From Phocoenobacter atlanticus (GTDB lineage Bacteria > Pseudomonadota > Gammaproteobacteria > Enterobacterales > Pasteurellaceae): a stretch of 61,376 nucleotides of DNA. The position numbers and the translations under genes were made by a program. The notes below the pieces were generated by a model. The model ran no database searches. It saw only the letters and a list, made by a program, of their open reading frames with translations, and was not told the DNA's origin. Within the stretch, counting starts at the first letter, position 1. Each line of letters opens with the position of its first letter. The DNA lies in assembly GCF_030764225.1 (NCBI RefSeq), contig NZ_JASAXH010000015.1. The stretch is one strand, 5' to 3'. Positions 26,869 through 35,843 of the stretch are shown piece by piece.

Positions 26869-27959
26869 TATTTTTTCACCTCAAAGGTTAAGCGTATATC
26901 TTCGCCAAACATTTCTGTTTTTGTTAATTTTAATTGTGTGGCATCACTTAAAGACACCACGCCTTTACCACCAATTGGGGTTTTTGCTGTTTTACCACCA
27001 ATTAATTTGGGGGCAATATAACAATGAATTAAATCGACTATACCCATTTGTAAGGCACTAAAATTTAAATTTGAACCTCCTTCTAACAACACACTGTCAA
27101 TCCCTCTATGACCTAAAATTTGCAAAATGACATTTAAATCACACCGCTTATTTTTATCTGCGGAAACCGTAATAATCTCTACACCCAGCTCTTGATATTG
27201 TTGATGACGTTTTAAATCAGTACTAAGGGTAGCAATGATGGTGGGAAATTGTGGAGCGGTTTGTACTAATTTACTGGTTAATGGTGTACGCAATTGACTA
27301 TCGCATACTATCCGTACAGGTTGTTTGGTATTTTCTAAACGGCAATTTAACATTGGATTATCGGCTAAAATGGTATCTACACCTACCATAATGGCACTAT
27401 ATTGATGACGAGTTTGTTGCACCTGATGGCGTGCTATTTCTCCAGTAATCCATTTAGAATCACCTGTAATAGTGGCAATTTTTCCATCTACGGTCATTGC
27501 ATATTTCAATAATACATAGGGACGTTTGGTTTGAATATAATGAAAGAAAATAGAATTTAACTCATCACACTGTGCTTTCATTATATTTTCAATGACTTCA
27601 ATCCCTGCTTCTCGTAGTTTTTTAATTCCCTTTCCAGCCACTAAAGGGTTAGGATCACTTGAACCTATCACAACAGTATTGATTCCTTTTTCGATTAATA
27701 GATCACAGCAAGGTGGTGTATGACCAAAATGACAACAGGGTTCAAGGGTGACGTAAGCAGTGGCTCCAGATAGATCTTTAGTACAATTTAAAATGGCATT
27801 ACGTTCAGCGTGCCATTCACCATATTTTTCGTGATAACCCTCTGCAATAATGTGATTGTTTTTTACAATTATACAACCTACAAGAGGATTTGGATTTGTC
27901 CAACCTCGTCCACGCTCTGCCAATTCAATGGCTTTTTTCATATAATCTAAATGTGTCAT
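26868..27959 (-). CDS. ribD: Bifunctional deaminase/reductase RibD
   Basis: A 363-residue enzyme with an N-terminal deaminase (GYHEKYGEWHAERNAIL with zinc His/Glu, VTLEPCCHFGHTPPC) and a C-terminal reductase (GDSKWITGE, VLLEGGSNLNFSAL), converting the pyrimidine product of RibA to 5-amino-6-ribitylaminouracil. I start at ATG 27959 (MTHLDYMKKAIELAERG); the frame stays open to 28091, but that extension would read through the terminator stem of the riboswitch leader. First gene of the riboflavin operon. Confidence 0.95.
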   Translation of the reverse strand: MTHLDYMKKAIELAERGRGWTNPNPLVGCIIVKNNHIIAEGYHEKYGEWHAERNAILNCTKDLSGATAYVTLEPCCHFGHTPPCCDLLIEKGINTVVIGSSDPNPLVAGKGIKKLREAGIEVIENIMKAQCDELNSIFFHYIQTKRPYVLLKYAMTVDGKIATITGDSKWITGEIARHQVQQTRHQYSAIMVGVDTILADNPMLNCRLENTKQPVRIVCDSQLRTPLTSKLVQTAPQFPTIIATLSTDLKRHQQYQELGVEIITVSADKNKRCDLNVILQILGHRGIDSVLLEGGSNLNFSALQMGIVDLIHCYIAPKLIGGKTAKTPIGGKGVVSLSDATQLKLTKTEMFGEDIRLTFEVKK

Positions 27960-28028
27960 TGTGTTTATTCTTATAAGTGGAGAGCAGACAGAAATTATTT
28001 TTATTTTATCGTTATTTAGAACTAACAA

Positions 28029-28067
28029 TAAAAATAAAAAAGCCTTGAAATCCAGAGATCTCAAGGC
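28029..28067 (-). terminator. Riboswitch-controlled terminator in the ribD leader
   Basis: On the minus strand, the stem gccttgagat/atttcaaggc (28042-28067) is followed by a long T-rich run. It lies between the FMN aptamer and ribD. A further hairpin (cacttgag/cttaagtg, about 28090-28110) stands between aptamer and terminator and could be the switching element. This supports control by premature termination. Confidence 0.8.
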
Positions 28068-28129
28068 ATTAGAAAGCACACAGAAAAGCACTTAAGAAAA
28101 CTCAAGTGTATTTATTTCTATCTGTTTTT

Positions 28130-28246
28130 CTTCTTCCATCCAGACTTTAACTGTCGGTATAAGAATTTCACTTATTCCTGCATCCGCTTTCGCCTCCGCT
28201 CGTGGACTGTCACCACCGATCGGGAATTTCACCCTGCCCTGAAGAT
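28130..28246 (-). ncRNA. FMN riboswitch (RFN element) upstream of ribD
   Basis: Read on the minus strand this contains the highly conserved RFN sequence: tcttcagggcagggtg at the 5' side, attcccgatcggtggt, agtccacgagcgg, then gcaggaataagtg and the closing ggatggaagaag. FMN binding would stop expression of ribD-ribE-ribBA-ribH. A near-identical copy precedes ribN. Confidence 0.97.
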
Positions 28247-28284
28247 TAAATATGTACTAATTTTAGTTTAAAACTTATTTGTTA

Positions 28285-29157
28285 TTACTCTTGCATTTTT
28301 TTATTTTTCTCAACACGAGAAACCATTGTAACAGCAAAGATAATCAATAATGCACCAATCCATAATTCTCCTGGTGGAAGATAGCCAAACACTAACCAAC
28401 CAGCTAATACATTAAATGGTAGTTTTAAATGATCAAAAGGTTGTACAAAAGAAGCATCTGCAAGATTATAGGATTTCGCAATAGCAAATTGTGCCATTGC
28501 AGTCACCGCACCTAATAAAATCAAAATTCCCCAAGTGGATAAATCACTCGGCATTAAAATATGAGAATAACCAAATAGGTAATTTACTGGTAGTAATAAC
28601 ACCAATAAATAAGCCACGATAGTAATAGGGTTATCATCTTTTGAGGTATATTTAGTAATAAGTGAAGCAAATGACCAAAATACTGCCGCTGCAATAGGTA
28701 AGAACGCATAAATATTAAAATCATCAGACCAAGGGGAAAGAATAATAAAGCCACCTAATAAACCAATTAAGGTTGCAATATAGCGGATTTTACTCACATT
28801 TTCTTTTAGGAATAAACCAGACCCAATAGTAGTAAAAAGAGGCGAAAGCATTACTAACGCAATAGCTTGCCAAATTGGTACATAAGCCAGTCCATAAGTC
28901 CAAAGTTGCACCCCAAAGACAGAAAATGCTACTCGTACAAAATGCAATAGTCGGTGCTTGGAATTTATGGCTTTTTTACTTCCTCTTATTCCTAGAAAAG
29001 GAATAATAAAAATAAAGGCTAACGCATATTGGAAAAAAGCGATAGCAGAGGGATCAATGGTTGCACTTAAATATTGTACACTGGTATTTGTGATAGCAAA
29101 AAGAAGACCTGCTAGAACCATAAATAGCCCGCCGAGTAAAGAATTACTGCTTTTCAT
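28285..29157 (-). CDS. ribN: Riboflavin transporter RibN (DMT superfamily)
   Basis: A 290-residue EamA-type carrier with ten predicted membrane spans (SLLGGLFMVLAGLLFAITNT at the N-terminus, SFVQPFDHLKLPFNVLAGWL near the end). RibN proteins import riboflavin in several proteobacteria. Here an FMN riboswitch with terminator sits directly upstream, which is strong evidence for the substrate. It lies just upstream of the ribD leader, in the same direction, so both riboflavin synthesis and uptake should shut down together when FMN is plentiful. Confidence 0.9.
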   Translation of the reverse strand: MKSSNSLLGGLFMVLAGLLFAITNTSVQYLSATIDPSAIAFFQYALAFIFIIPFLGIRGSKKAINSKHRLLHFVRVAFSVFGVQLWTYGLAYVPIWQAIALVMLSPLFTTIGSGLFLKENVSKIRYIATLIGLLGGFIILSPWSDDFNIYAFLPIAAAVFWSFASLITKYTSKDDNPITIVAYLLVLLLPVNYLFGYSHILMPSDLSTWGILILLGAVTAMAQFAIAKSYNLADASFVQPFDHLKLPFNVLAGWLVFGYLPPGELWIGALLIIFAVTMVSRVEKNKKMQE

Positions 29158-29311
29158 AATTATTCCTTATATGAAGATAAATTTTTTATGGTTTTTACCA
29201 TAACCTAAAAATGTCAGTTTTTAATTTAATCGGTTTATGGGCGAGGGATAGCAGATACTATTCTTCTTCGCTTTTACCCATTGCTTTATAAAAACAATTG
29301 ATAAAAGTTAA

Positions 29312-29351
29312 GAAAAATAAAAATGCCCTGAAATCCTAAGATCTCAAGGCA
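29312..29351 (-). terminator. Riboswitch-controlled terminator in the ribN leader
   Basis: On the minus strand tgccttgagat pairs with atttcagggca (29324-29351), with one G-T pair, followed by a T-rich run. An 8-base perfect hairpin (cacttgag/ctcaagtg) lies between it and the aptamer. Layout matches the ribD leader. Confidence 0.78.
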
Positions 29352-29411
29352 TTAGAAAGCATACAGAAAAACACTTGAGAGAACTCAAGTGCATTAATTT
29401 CTATTTGTTTT

Positions 29412-29528
29412 TCTTCTTCCATCCAGACTTTAACTGTCGGTATAAGAATTTCACTTATTCCTGCATCCGCTTTCGCTTCCGCTCGTGGACTATAACCACC
29501 GATCGGGAATTTCACCCTGCCCTGAAGA
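29412..29528 (-). ncRNA. FMN riboswitch (RFN element) upstream of ribN
   Basis: A second RFN element, differing from the ribD copy at only a few positions within the aptamer (for example in the variable stem near 29490-29496). All conserved blocks listed for the first copy are present. The copies also share flanking sequence, implying duplication of the whole leader. Confidence 0.96.
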
Positions 29529-29672
29529 TTAAATATGTGCTAATTTTGGGAGTATTTTGTTAAAAAGTCAATAATTATGTTGTTAATATATCAAGATAGA
29601 ATGTGTTCACTATATTTGTTACTATGACAGAAATAAACAGTTTAAAAAATAATTAATACACAAGGATAAATA

Positions 29673-30530
29673 ATGAAAGCATTACAAAAATTAATCGAAT
29701 TATTAACGTTAAAAAAGCTTGGTAGTCATCAATTTCAAGGCGAAGTAGAAGATTTAGGATTACCAAAAGTGTTTGGCGGGCAAATAATGGCACAAGGATT
29801 GTTTGCAGCAATGCAACAAGTTGAATTAGAAAGAATTTTGCACTCTTTTCATTGTTATTTCATTAATGCAGGAGATATCCATTCACCAATTATTTATGAA
29901 ACAGAAATATTGCGAGAGGGGAAGAGTTTTACTTCTGTGAGTGTATTAGCGAAACAAAAGAATACTTTACTTTGTCGAATAACTGCTTCATTTCAGCTTA
30001 AAGAGCAGGGGTTTGATCATCAAAGTGTAATGCCAGAAGTGGCAGAACCGACTGATTATTATTCAGAAAATGAATTAATTAAATCAATGGCAGAACTTTT
30101 ACCTACTCACTTAAAAGAAAAATTTCAAGCAGAGCGTCCTTTTGAAGTTAGGATTAAATATGCAAATGATCCTTTTAGTGGTGTAAAACTTCCACCTAAG
30201 CAATTTGTATGGTTTAAAACCAATGACGAAATAGAAGCACAAAATCAACGTTTACAACAATGTTTATTTACTTATTTTTCAGATTTCCACTGTTTACCAA
30301 CGGCGTTACATCCACACGAAAAAGGCATAATGCAACAAGGAATGCAATTTGCAACTTTAGATCATGGTATCTGGTTTCATCGTGATTTTAATCTTAATAA
30401 CTGGACGTTATACGCCTTAGAAACAAATAATGCCTTTGGTGGACGAGGTTTAACAAAAGGACAGGTTTTTGATCAACAGGGGAAATTACTGGCAAGTGTA
30501 CAGCAAGAGGGGTTAATTAGAGCAAGATAG
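29673..30530 (+). CDS. tesB: Acyl-CoA thioesterase II
   Basis: A 285-residue double hot-dog thioesterase hydrolysing acyl-CoAs in the cytoplasm. It follows TesB: LPKVFGGQIMAQGLFAAMQ, LHSFHCYFINAGD, the catalytic Asp region DFHCLPTAL, ATLDHGIWFHRDFNLNNWTLY and FGGRGLTKGQVFDQQGKL. CAAGGA lies before the ATG. Single-gene unit followed by a possible terminator and an old insertion-sequence scar. Confidence 0.94.
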   Translation: MKALQKLIELLTLKKLGSHQFQGEVEDLGLPKVFGGQIMAQGLFAAMQQVELERILHSFHCYFINAGDIHSPIIYETEILREGKSFTSVSVLAKQKNTLLCRITASFQLKEQGFDHQSVMPEVAEPTDYYSENELIKSMAELLPTHLKEKFQAERPFEVRIKYANDPFSGVKLPPKQFVWFKTNDEIEAQNQRLQQCLFTYFSDFHCLPTALHPHEKGIMQQGMQFATLDHGIWFHRDFNLNNWTLYALETNNAFGGRGLTKGQVFDQQGKLLASVQQEGLIRAR

Positions 30531-30589
30531 TATTTAGAATCTAATAAAAATGCCAACAACATCTTATTAGGTACAAATATAGCGGTGTC

Positions 30590-30613
30590 CTGTCCACACT
30601 ACGGACAGCTTTT
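30590..30613 (+). terminator. Possible terminator after tesB
   Basis: ctgtcc and ggacag form a six-base stem with a seven-base loop, followed by cttttta. The word acggacag recurs at about 30660, so these may instead be end repeats of the decayed insertion sequence next to it. Confidence 0.4.
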
Positions 30614-30741
30614 TATTTAACCATAATTGAGTAATTTTCAATCTAAATCTGCCTGTTTTTTACGGACAGTTTAAATTTGCAAATTTTTATTTAAATCATA
30701 CCGCTTATTTATGCCTGTATTTGTTATTTTGAGACCAAACG

Positions 30742-30932
30742 TCATTTGGCATTTTTCCCCTTTAAATTTTGGTGAGAGCGTTGGTTGTTGTACCAAAATT
30801 TACACTGCGTTAAAAAGCTGTTTAACGTAAAATAACTTTCAATATAATACGTTTTAATCATTGGTTTAAGCGTTCTATTCTACCGTTACACCAAGGTGAA
30901 GCTATAGGAGTGTTTTTTTGATATTGACTAAT
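30742..30932 (-). pseudogene. Decayed integrase-type transposase (IS481/IS3-like C-terminus)
   Basis: On the minus strand one frame reads ISQYQKNTPIASPWCNGRI followed by ERLNQ, the 'P..NG..ER.N' hallmark at the catalytic Glu of DDE integrases, then stops. A second frame resumes with FLTQCKFWYNNQRSHQNLKG, the usual C-terminal 'YN..R.H..L.G' motif, ending at 30742. A frameshift and stops separate the halves and the N-terminus is gone. The remainder of the 471-base gap between tesB and afuC holds uptake-signal sequence and a weak hairpin at 30970-30992. Confidence 0.7.
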
Positions 30933-31001
30933 TTAAAAAAGCCTAGATTTACAAATCTTAGTATAAATGAAAGGGGAACAAAACTCCCCTTTTGTTTATT
31001 T

Positions 31002-32015
31002 TTAAAAGTTCAACAACACGACCTCATCACAAATAACCCCAATATCAACCATTGTTCCAATAGGGATATCTTGACGGTGGTAAGCGGTAAGATGTAACTC
31101 ATTTATTGCAATATTATAGCGATATTGTTGCCCTAGAAATAATTTTTTAATCACTTTCCCTTTGCCTTGAGAATTAAGATTTATCGCAATTTGTTCAGGG
31201 CGAACAAGCCATTGATACTTTCCTTTTAGATAAGTAATTTTATCAAAATAGTGTTTATCTAAAATGGTATTTAAGTGATGTTCATCTATCACTTCACAAT
31301 CTAAATAATTCGTTTCACCTAAAAAATCCGCCACAAACTTATTATGGGGCTTACTATAAAGGGTTGTTGGTGTTTCATATTGTACGATTTTTCCTTGATC
31401 CATAATCGCAATTCGATCCGCAAAAGCAAAAGCCTCTTCTTTACTGTGAGTCACAAAAATAGCGGGGACATTTTGAGTTTTTAAAATCGCTTTAATTTCA
31501 TCAATCATCTCATAACGAGTTTGGGTATCAATATTGGAAAAAGGTTCATCAAGTAACAGTAATTTAGGATTACACACTAATGAACGAGCAATTGCCACTC
31601 GCTGTTGTTGTCCGCCTGATAACTCGTAAGGATAACGTTGTTCAAAACCTTGTAATTTAACGGTTTCTAACACTCGCTCAGTAGCAAATTGTTGCTCTTT
31701 TTTGGAAAGTTTGCTTAATCCAAATTGAATATTTTCAGCTACCGTTAAATGTGGAAAAAGTGCATAATCTTGAAAAATAAAGCCAATTTGTCGATTTTCC
31801 ACCGCAACAGTATTCAAATTTTGATTGGCAAGAGTAATAGTGCCTTGCTTAATTTCCAGTAAACCTGCAATGGCTTTTAAAAGCGTTGTTTTTCCACAGC
31901 CACTTGCACCAAGCAAACAAATAATCTCATTTTCTTCCACTTGTAAATCTAAGTTTTTTAATACTTCTGTTGTACCAAATTGATAGCTAAGTTGTTGAAT
32001 ATCAAGTAATGTCAT
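31002..32015 (-). CDS. afuC: Iron(III)-type ABC transporter ATP-binding protein
   Basis: A 337-residue ABC ATPase: Walker A LLGASGCGKTTLLKAIAGL, Q-loop FIFQDYALFPHLT, signature LSGGQQQRVAIARSL, Walker B LLLLDEPFSNID, switch His in IFVTHSKEE. A C-terminal TOBE-type domain begins near residue 240. It resembles FbpC/AfuC of ferric-iron uptake, powering the permease encoded just upstream with a 14-base overlap. Substrate is inferred; the periplasmic binding-protein gene is absent here. Confidence 0.85.
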   Translation of the reverse strand: MTLLDIQQLSYQFGTTEVLKNLDLQVEENEIICLLGASGCGKTTLLKAIAGLLEIKQGTITLANQNLNTVAVENRQIGFIFQDYALFPHLTVAENIQFGLSKLSKKEQQFATERVLETVKLQGFEQRYPYELSGGQQQRVAIARSLVCNPKLLLLDEPFSNIDTQTRYEMIDEIKAILKTQNVPAIFVTHSKEEAFAFADRIAIMDQGKIVQYETPTTLYSKPHNKFVADFLGETNYLDCEVIDEHHLNTILDKHYFDKITYLKGKYQWLVRPEQIAINLNSQGKGKVIKKLFLGQQYRYNIAINELHLTAYHRQDIPIGTMVDIGVICDEVVLLNF

Positions 32016-33669
32016 TGTGATGCTCTTTTTGTGATTGTGAAATAAGGGAACGAGTTAGCCAAATAACGGGAATGATACCAATAATGACCAAAATTACTGC
32101 AGACAGTGCTGCTTCTTCCAGTTGCTCTGTTGAAGTTAAATTAAACAAATAAGTGGCAAGGGTTTCAAAGTTAAAAGGACGTAATAATAGTGAAGCATTA
32201 AGCTCTTTCATACACTCAATAAACACCATTAAACCTGCAGTAATAATGCCCTTTGATATAAGGGGGAAATGCACTTTTGTGAGCATTTTTATGCCATTTT
32301 TACCCATTGTTTGGCTTGCCATATCTAAGGATGGTGAGATTTTACTTAGGGAGTTATCGATACTCCCAATTGCCATTGCTAAAAATCGGATGACATAAGC
32401 AATAATTAACGCAAAAATCGACCCTGAAAAAATTAATCCAACAGGGGGAAGATCTAATAATTTGAGTAACCAATGCAATTTATGATCCGCCAAATTTAAA
32501 ACTGACAATAACCCTATCGCCAAGACTGTACCAGAAATCGCATAGCCCATTGAGGACACTTGTAATGATAATCGAGATAAATTCTGTTCAACAGGGGTTC
32601 TTTGTGAAAACCGTGCAGTAAAATGTAAAATTAATGCCAATATAATCGCAATTATCGAAGCGATAGCGGATACTTGTAAACTATTTTTTGCAAATTCTAA
32701 AAAGCCTGAGTTCCAAGACTGCTCAAAATAATGAAATGACCAATAAAGTAAACGTCCAAAAGGAATAAAAAAAGCAAGGCTTAGCAATGAACCACACCAT
32801 AAATAAGCAAAAAATAACCCTTTACCACGCAACTGTTTTTGATGCACTTTTTGTTCATAACCACGTTGATAAATTTTTTGTTTACGGCGACTGTAATTTT
32901 CTACTGAAATCAGTAAAAAAATAATAAATAACATAAATACAGCAATACGACTTGCCGTACCAAAATCACCAAAACCTAACCAAGAATCATAAATGGCGGT
33001 GGTTAAAGTGGAAACAGCAAAATAAGAAACAGTGCCAAAATCCCCTAAGGTTTCCATTGCAACTAAACTTATTCCTACCACAATTGCTGAACGAATAAGA
33101 GGAAAAGTCACTTTTGTAAATAAACGTAAATTTTTTGCCCCTAAAATTTTAGCGCTTTGTAATAAGTTTTCAGACTGCTCAAGCAGTGCTACTCGTACCA
33201 CTAAAAAAATATAAGGATACAACACAAGAGCTAAAATAAAACACGCCCCATACATTGTTCTCGCTTGTGGAAACCAATAATCCTGAGCATTTTGCCAACC
33301 AAAAATATCTCGCAATAGGGTTTGAATTTCACCTGAATAATCTAATAAATCCGTATAAATATACGCACTTAAATACGCTGGAATAGCAAGAGGCAAACAC
33401 AGAAGCCATTGTAAACTTTGTTTACCTTTAAATTGGTAACTGGAAACAATCCAAGCAGAGGGAAGAGCAAAAAAAAGTGCAAACCCTACCGTTCCAAGCA
33501 CTAATAAACCAGAATTAACCACATAAATTCCCAGTGTGGTATTCCATAAGTGAATTAGGTTATCGATCTCACCATCAAAGGAGTTATAAACAATAGCAAC
33601 CAAAGGTAGCAAAACCATTGTGGTAATAAGAAGAGAGCTAAATTTCCAAATAAAATAGGGGTTTTTCAT
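32002..33669 (-). CDS. afuB: Iron(III)-type ABC transporter permease (fused double domain)
   Basis: A 555-residue inner-membrane protein with about twelve spans and two permease domains in tandem. Each half carries an EAA-type loop: LLQSAKILGAKNLRLFTKVT near residue 170 and ISPSLDMASQTMGKNGIKML near residue 440. This fused architecture is that of FbpB/AfuB/SfuB ferric transporters. The usual upstream binding-protein gene (afuA/fbpA) is missing; the next gene on this strand is dusA. Iron is the likely cargo, but related spermidine/thiamine systems cannot be excluded. Confidence 0.85.
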   Translation of the reverse strand: MKNPYFIWKFSSLLITTMVLLPLVAIVYNSFDGEIDNLIHLWNTTLGIYVVNSGLLVLGTVGFALFFALPSAWIVSSYQFKGKQSLQWLLCLPLAIPAYLSAYIYTDLLDYSGEIQTLLRDIFGWQNAQDYWFPQARTMYGACFILALVLYPYIFLVVRVALLEQSENLLQSAKILGAKNLRLFTKVTFPLIRSAIVVGISLVAMETLGDFGTVSYFAVSTLTTAIYDSWLGFGDFGTASRIAVFMLFIIFLLISVENYSRRKQKIYQRGYEQKVHQKQLRGKGLFFAYLWCGSLLSLAFFIPFGRLLYWSFHYFEQSWNSGFLEFAKNSLQVSAIASIIAIILALILHFTARFSQRTPVEQNLSRLSLQVSSMGYAISGTVLAIGLLSVLNLADHKLHWLLKLLDLPPVGLIFSGSIFALIIAYVIRFLAMAIGSIDNSLSKISPSLDMASQTMGKNGIKMLTKVHFPLISKGIITAGLMVFIECMKELNASLLLRPFNFETLATYLFNLTSTEQLEEAALSAVILVIIGIIPVIWLTRSLISQSQKEHHNDIT

Positions 33670-33817
33670 AGTGTTAAATCACAAAATTTTAAGATACTTG
33701 GCTATAAAAGATTCATAGTTTAAAATGAAACTTAATCGCAAAATGACGATTATACTATAAAAATGACTAAAATTTATTTTTCAATATTAAACTTTACTTT
33801 GTCAATAAACTTGATTT

Positions 33818-34786
33818 TCATTTTACAAAATTTAATGCCGTTTCAACCACTTCTATTCCCGCTCCCTGTTTATGAGCATTTTCACTGAGGTGACGTCGCC
33901 ACTGCTTAGCACCTCGACAACTTTGAAACGCATTTAACATTGGTCGAATCATATGATTTAAAAAAACACCTTTAGAAAGTTGTTGTTCAATATAAGGAAA
34001 CATTTTTTCTACCGCTTCCATTGGTGTGACAATAGGAGCAGTTTCATCAAAAATAGTTTGATCAATATAACCTAATAAAGTGGGATTTTGAAACGCTTCT
34101 CGCCCTACCATTACACCATCAACAAATTGTAAATGGCGTTTGATTTCTTCAATGGTTTTAATTCCTCCATTGATGCTAATATTCAAATGAGGAAACGCTT
34201 TTTTGAGTTGATAGACTCGCTCATAATCTAAAGGAGGCACTTCACGGTTCTGTTTGGGGCTTAACCCAGACAGCCAAGCCTTACGTGCGTGAACAATAAA
34301 ATCATCACAAACAGGCTCTACTTTTTCAATAAAATCACACAAAAATTCATAACTATCTAATTCATCAATACCAATACGGTGTTTAACGGTAACAGGGATA
34401 GCAACTTCATTTTTCATTGCTTCAATACATTGTGCTACCAATTTAGCGTTTGCCATTAAACAAGCGCCAAACATTCCATTTTGAACACGATCTGAAGGAC
34501 AACCTACATTAAGGTTAATTTCAATATAACCTCGTTGCTCCACTAACTTTGCACACTGTACAAGTTGTTGTGGATCACTTCCCCCAAGTTGTAATGCAAC
34601 AGGGTTTTCTGCAGGATCAAACGCCAGTAAATCGTATTTTGCGTTTAAAATAGCGGGAGCTGTGATCATCTCGCTATAAAGTAAAGCGTGCTGAGTAAAT
34701 TGTCGATGAAAATAGCGACAATGGGAAGTTGTCCAATCAAGCATTGGTGCAACAGAAAAACGTCCACGATAGTTGTTGTTTAGCAT
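33818..34786 (-). CDS. dusA: tRNA-dihydrouridine(20/20a) synthase DusA
   Basis: A flavoenzyme of about 322 residues reducing uridine in the tRNA D-loop. FSVAPMLDWTTSHCRYFHR marks the FMN-binding start of DusA, the catalytic Cys lies in INLNVGCPSDRVQNG, and KHRIGID and SINGGIKT complete the barrel. I prefer ATG 34786 (MLNNNYRGRFSVAP); the frame extends to a TTG at 34840, but that stretch is an uptake-signal pair and not conserved-looking protein. Confidence 0.93.
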   Translation of the reverse strand: MLNNNYRGRFSVAPMLDWTTSHCRYFHRQFTQHALLYSEMITAPAILNAKYDLLAFDPAENPVALQLGGSDPQQLVQCAKLVEQRGYIEINLNVGCPSDRVQNGMFGACLMANAKLVAQCIEAMKNEVAIPVTVKHRIGIDELDSYEFLCDFIEKVEPVCDDFIVHARKAWLSGLSPKQNREVPPLDYERVYQLKKAFPHLNISINGGIKTIEEIKRHLQFVDGVMVGREAFQNPTLLGYIDQTIFDETAPIVTPMEAVEKMFPYIEQQLSKGVFLNHMIRPMLNAFQSCRGAKQWRRHLSENAHKQGAGIEVVETALNFVK

Positions 34787-34820
34787 ATATTTAGTATTGT
34801 GTTTAGTATTGAGATCGATT

Positions 34821-34876
34821 AAGCGGTGACATTTAATCAAAAATTTGCAAATTTTTATTCAAATGTGACCGCTTGT
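34821..34876. repeat. Paired uptake signals between nfuA and dusA
   Basis: aagcggtgac at 34821-34830 and the full accgcttgt at 34868-34876 face each other around aaatttgcaaattttt. This is the extended consensus of the Actinobacillus-type uptake signal in both orientations and can form a long stem between the two genes. Confidence 0.75.
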
Positions 34877-34889
34877 TTATTCTGAAAAA

Positions 34890-35471
34890 TTAGTAATAAG
34901 AATGCTCACCCGCTTGATGTTCAGTCGCATCTTGTACACCTTTGATTTCATCACCAAAAAGACTAATTAGTTGTTTTTCGATTCCTTCTTTTAAGGTCAC
35001 ATCAATCATTGAACAACCGTTACAACCACCGCCAAATTGTAATATAACAATTCCATCATCTGTCAGCTTGACTAACGTTGCCATTCCACCGTGATTGGCA
35101 AGTTGTGGATTAATTTGAGTTTGAAGAACATAATCAATACGTTCAATAAGTGGTGCATCATCTGATACTTTGGGCATTTTGGCATTAGGGGCTTTCATTG
35201 TAAGCTGAGCACCAAGTTCATCAGTCACATAATCAATTTCTGCATCGTCTAGAAAATTAATACTGATTTCATCAATAAAAGCAGAAAAAGGTGCAAATTT
35301 TACTTCTGTATCAGATTTTTCAACAGCATCAGCTGGACAATAAGAAACCCCGCATTCTGCACGTGGTGTCCCTGGGTTGACAACAAAAATACGAATGTTT
35401 GTTCCCTCTTCTTGCTGTGCTAATAATTTTTTAAAATGATTTTGTGCGGCTTCCGAGATATTAATATTCAT
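34890..35471 (-). CDS. nfuA: Fe-S biogenesis protein NfuA
   Basis: A 193-residue carrier that delivers 4Fe-4S clusters. Residues about 1-95 form the degenerate A-type domain (ISEAAQNHFKKLLAQQE, no cluster Cys ladder) and the C-terminal Nfu domain has the CxxC in LQFGGGCNGCSMIDVTLKEG. QINPQLANHGGMATLVKL opens that domain. Likely clients in this window include EpmB. Confidence 0.95.
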   Translation of the reverse strand: MNINISEAAQNHFKKLLAQQEEGTNIRIFVVNPGTPRAECGVSYCPADAVEKSDTEVKFAPFSAFIDEISINFLDDAEIDYVTDELGAQLTMKAPNAKMPKVSDDAPLIERIDYVLQTQINPQLANHGGMATLVKLTDDGIVILQFGGGCNGCSMIDVTLKEGIEKQLISLFGDEIKGVQDATEHQAGEHSYY

Positions 35472-35789
35472 TTAAATTCCATCATTACTTTAAAAGATAT
35501 ATCATTCTACCTGTGAATATTAAATTTGACCAGTATCAAATTTTAAGTATTTTTGTTGATATATTGTTACGTATTGTTAAAATTTTTCATTAAAAAAGAG
35601 AAAAAAGTGACTTTTTAAGTGGAACTCTAAGGGCTTTTTTAGGTAGAATAGCGTGTTTATTTTTATTTTATGATTTTATCAGGAATATAAATAGTAAGAT
35701 AAAAAATCAGAGTTTGAGAAATTAACAGGGTGATTTAAGAGTAAGTGGGGAAATGTTTATTCTTATTTTTAACTTTGGCTCAATAGTGG

Positions 35790-35807
35790 GATTGCAATTT
35801 TGCAATC
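35790..35807. promoter_or_regulatory. Palindrome upstream of nqrA
   Basis: gattgcaattttgcaatc has perfect 8-base arms around two bases and ends 36 bases before the nqrA start. The 370-base gap from nfuA to nqrA holds no gene; apart from this palindrome I see only AT-rich sequence that must include the nqr promoter. Position suggests an operator or 5'-leader hairpin; the binding factor is unknown. Confidence 0.5.
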
Positions 35808-35843
35808 ATTGTATTAACCCAACAAAAAGTAGTGCAAATAATG

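Noticed and set aside
27960..28091. N-terminal extension of ribD
   Set aside because: It would translate the riboswitch terminator stem and has no family similarity; the start MTHLDYMKKAIELAERG matches RibD.
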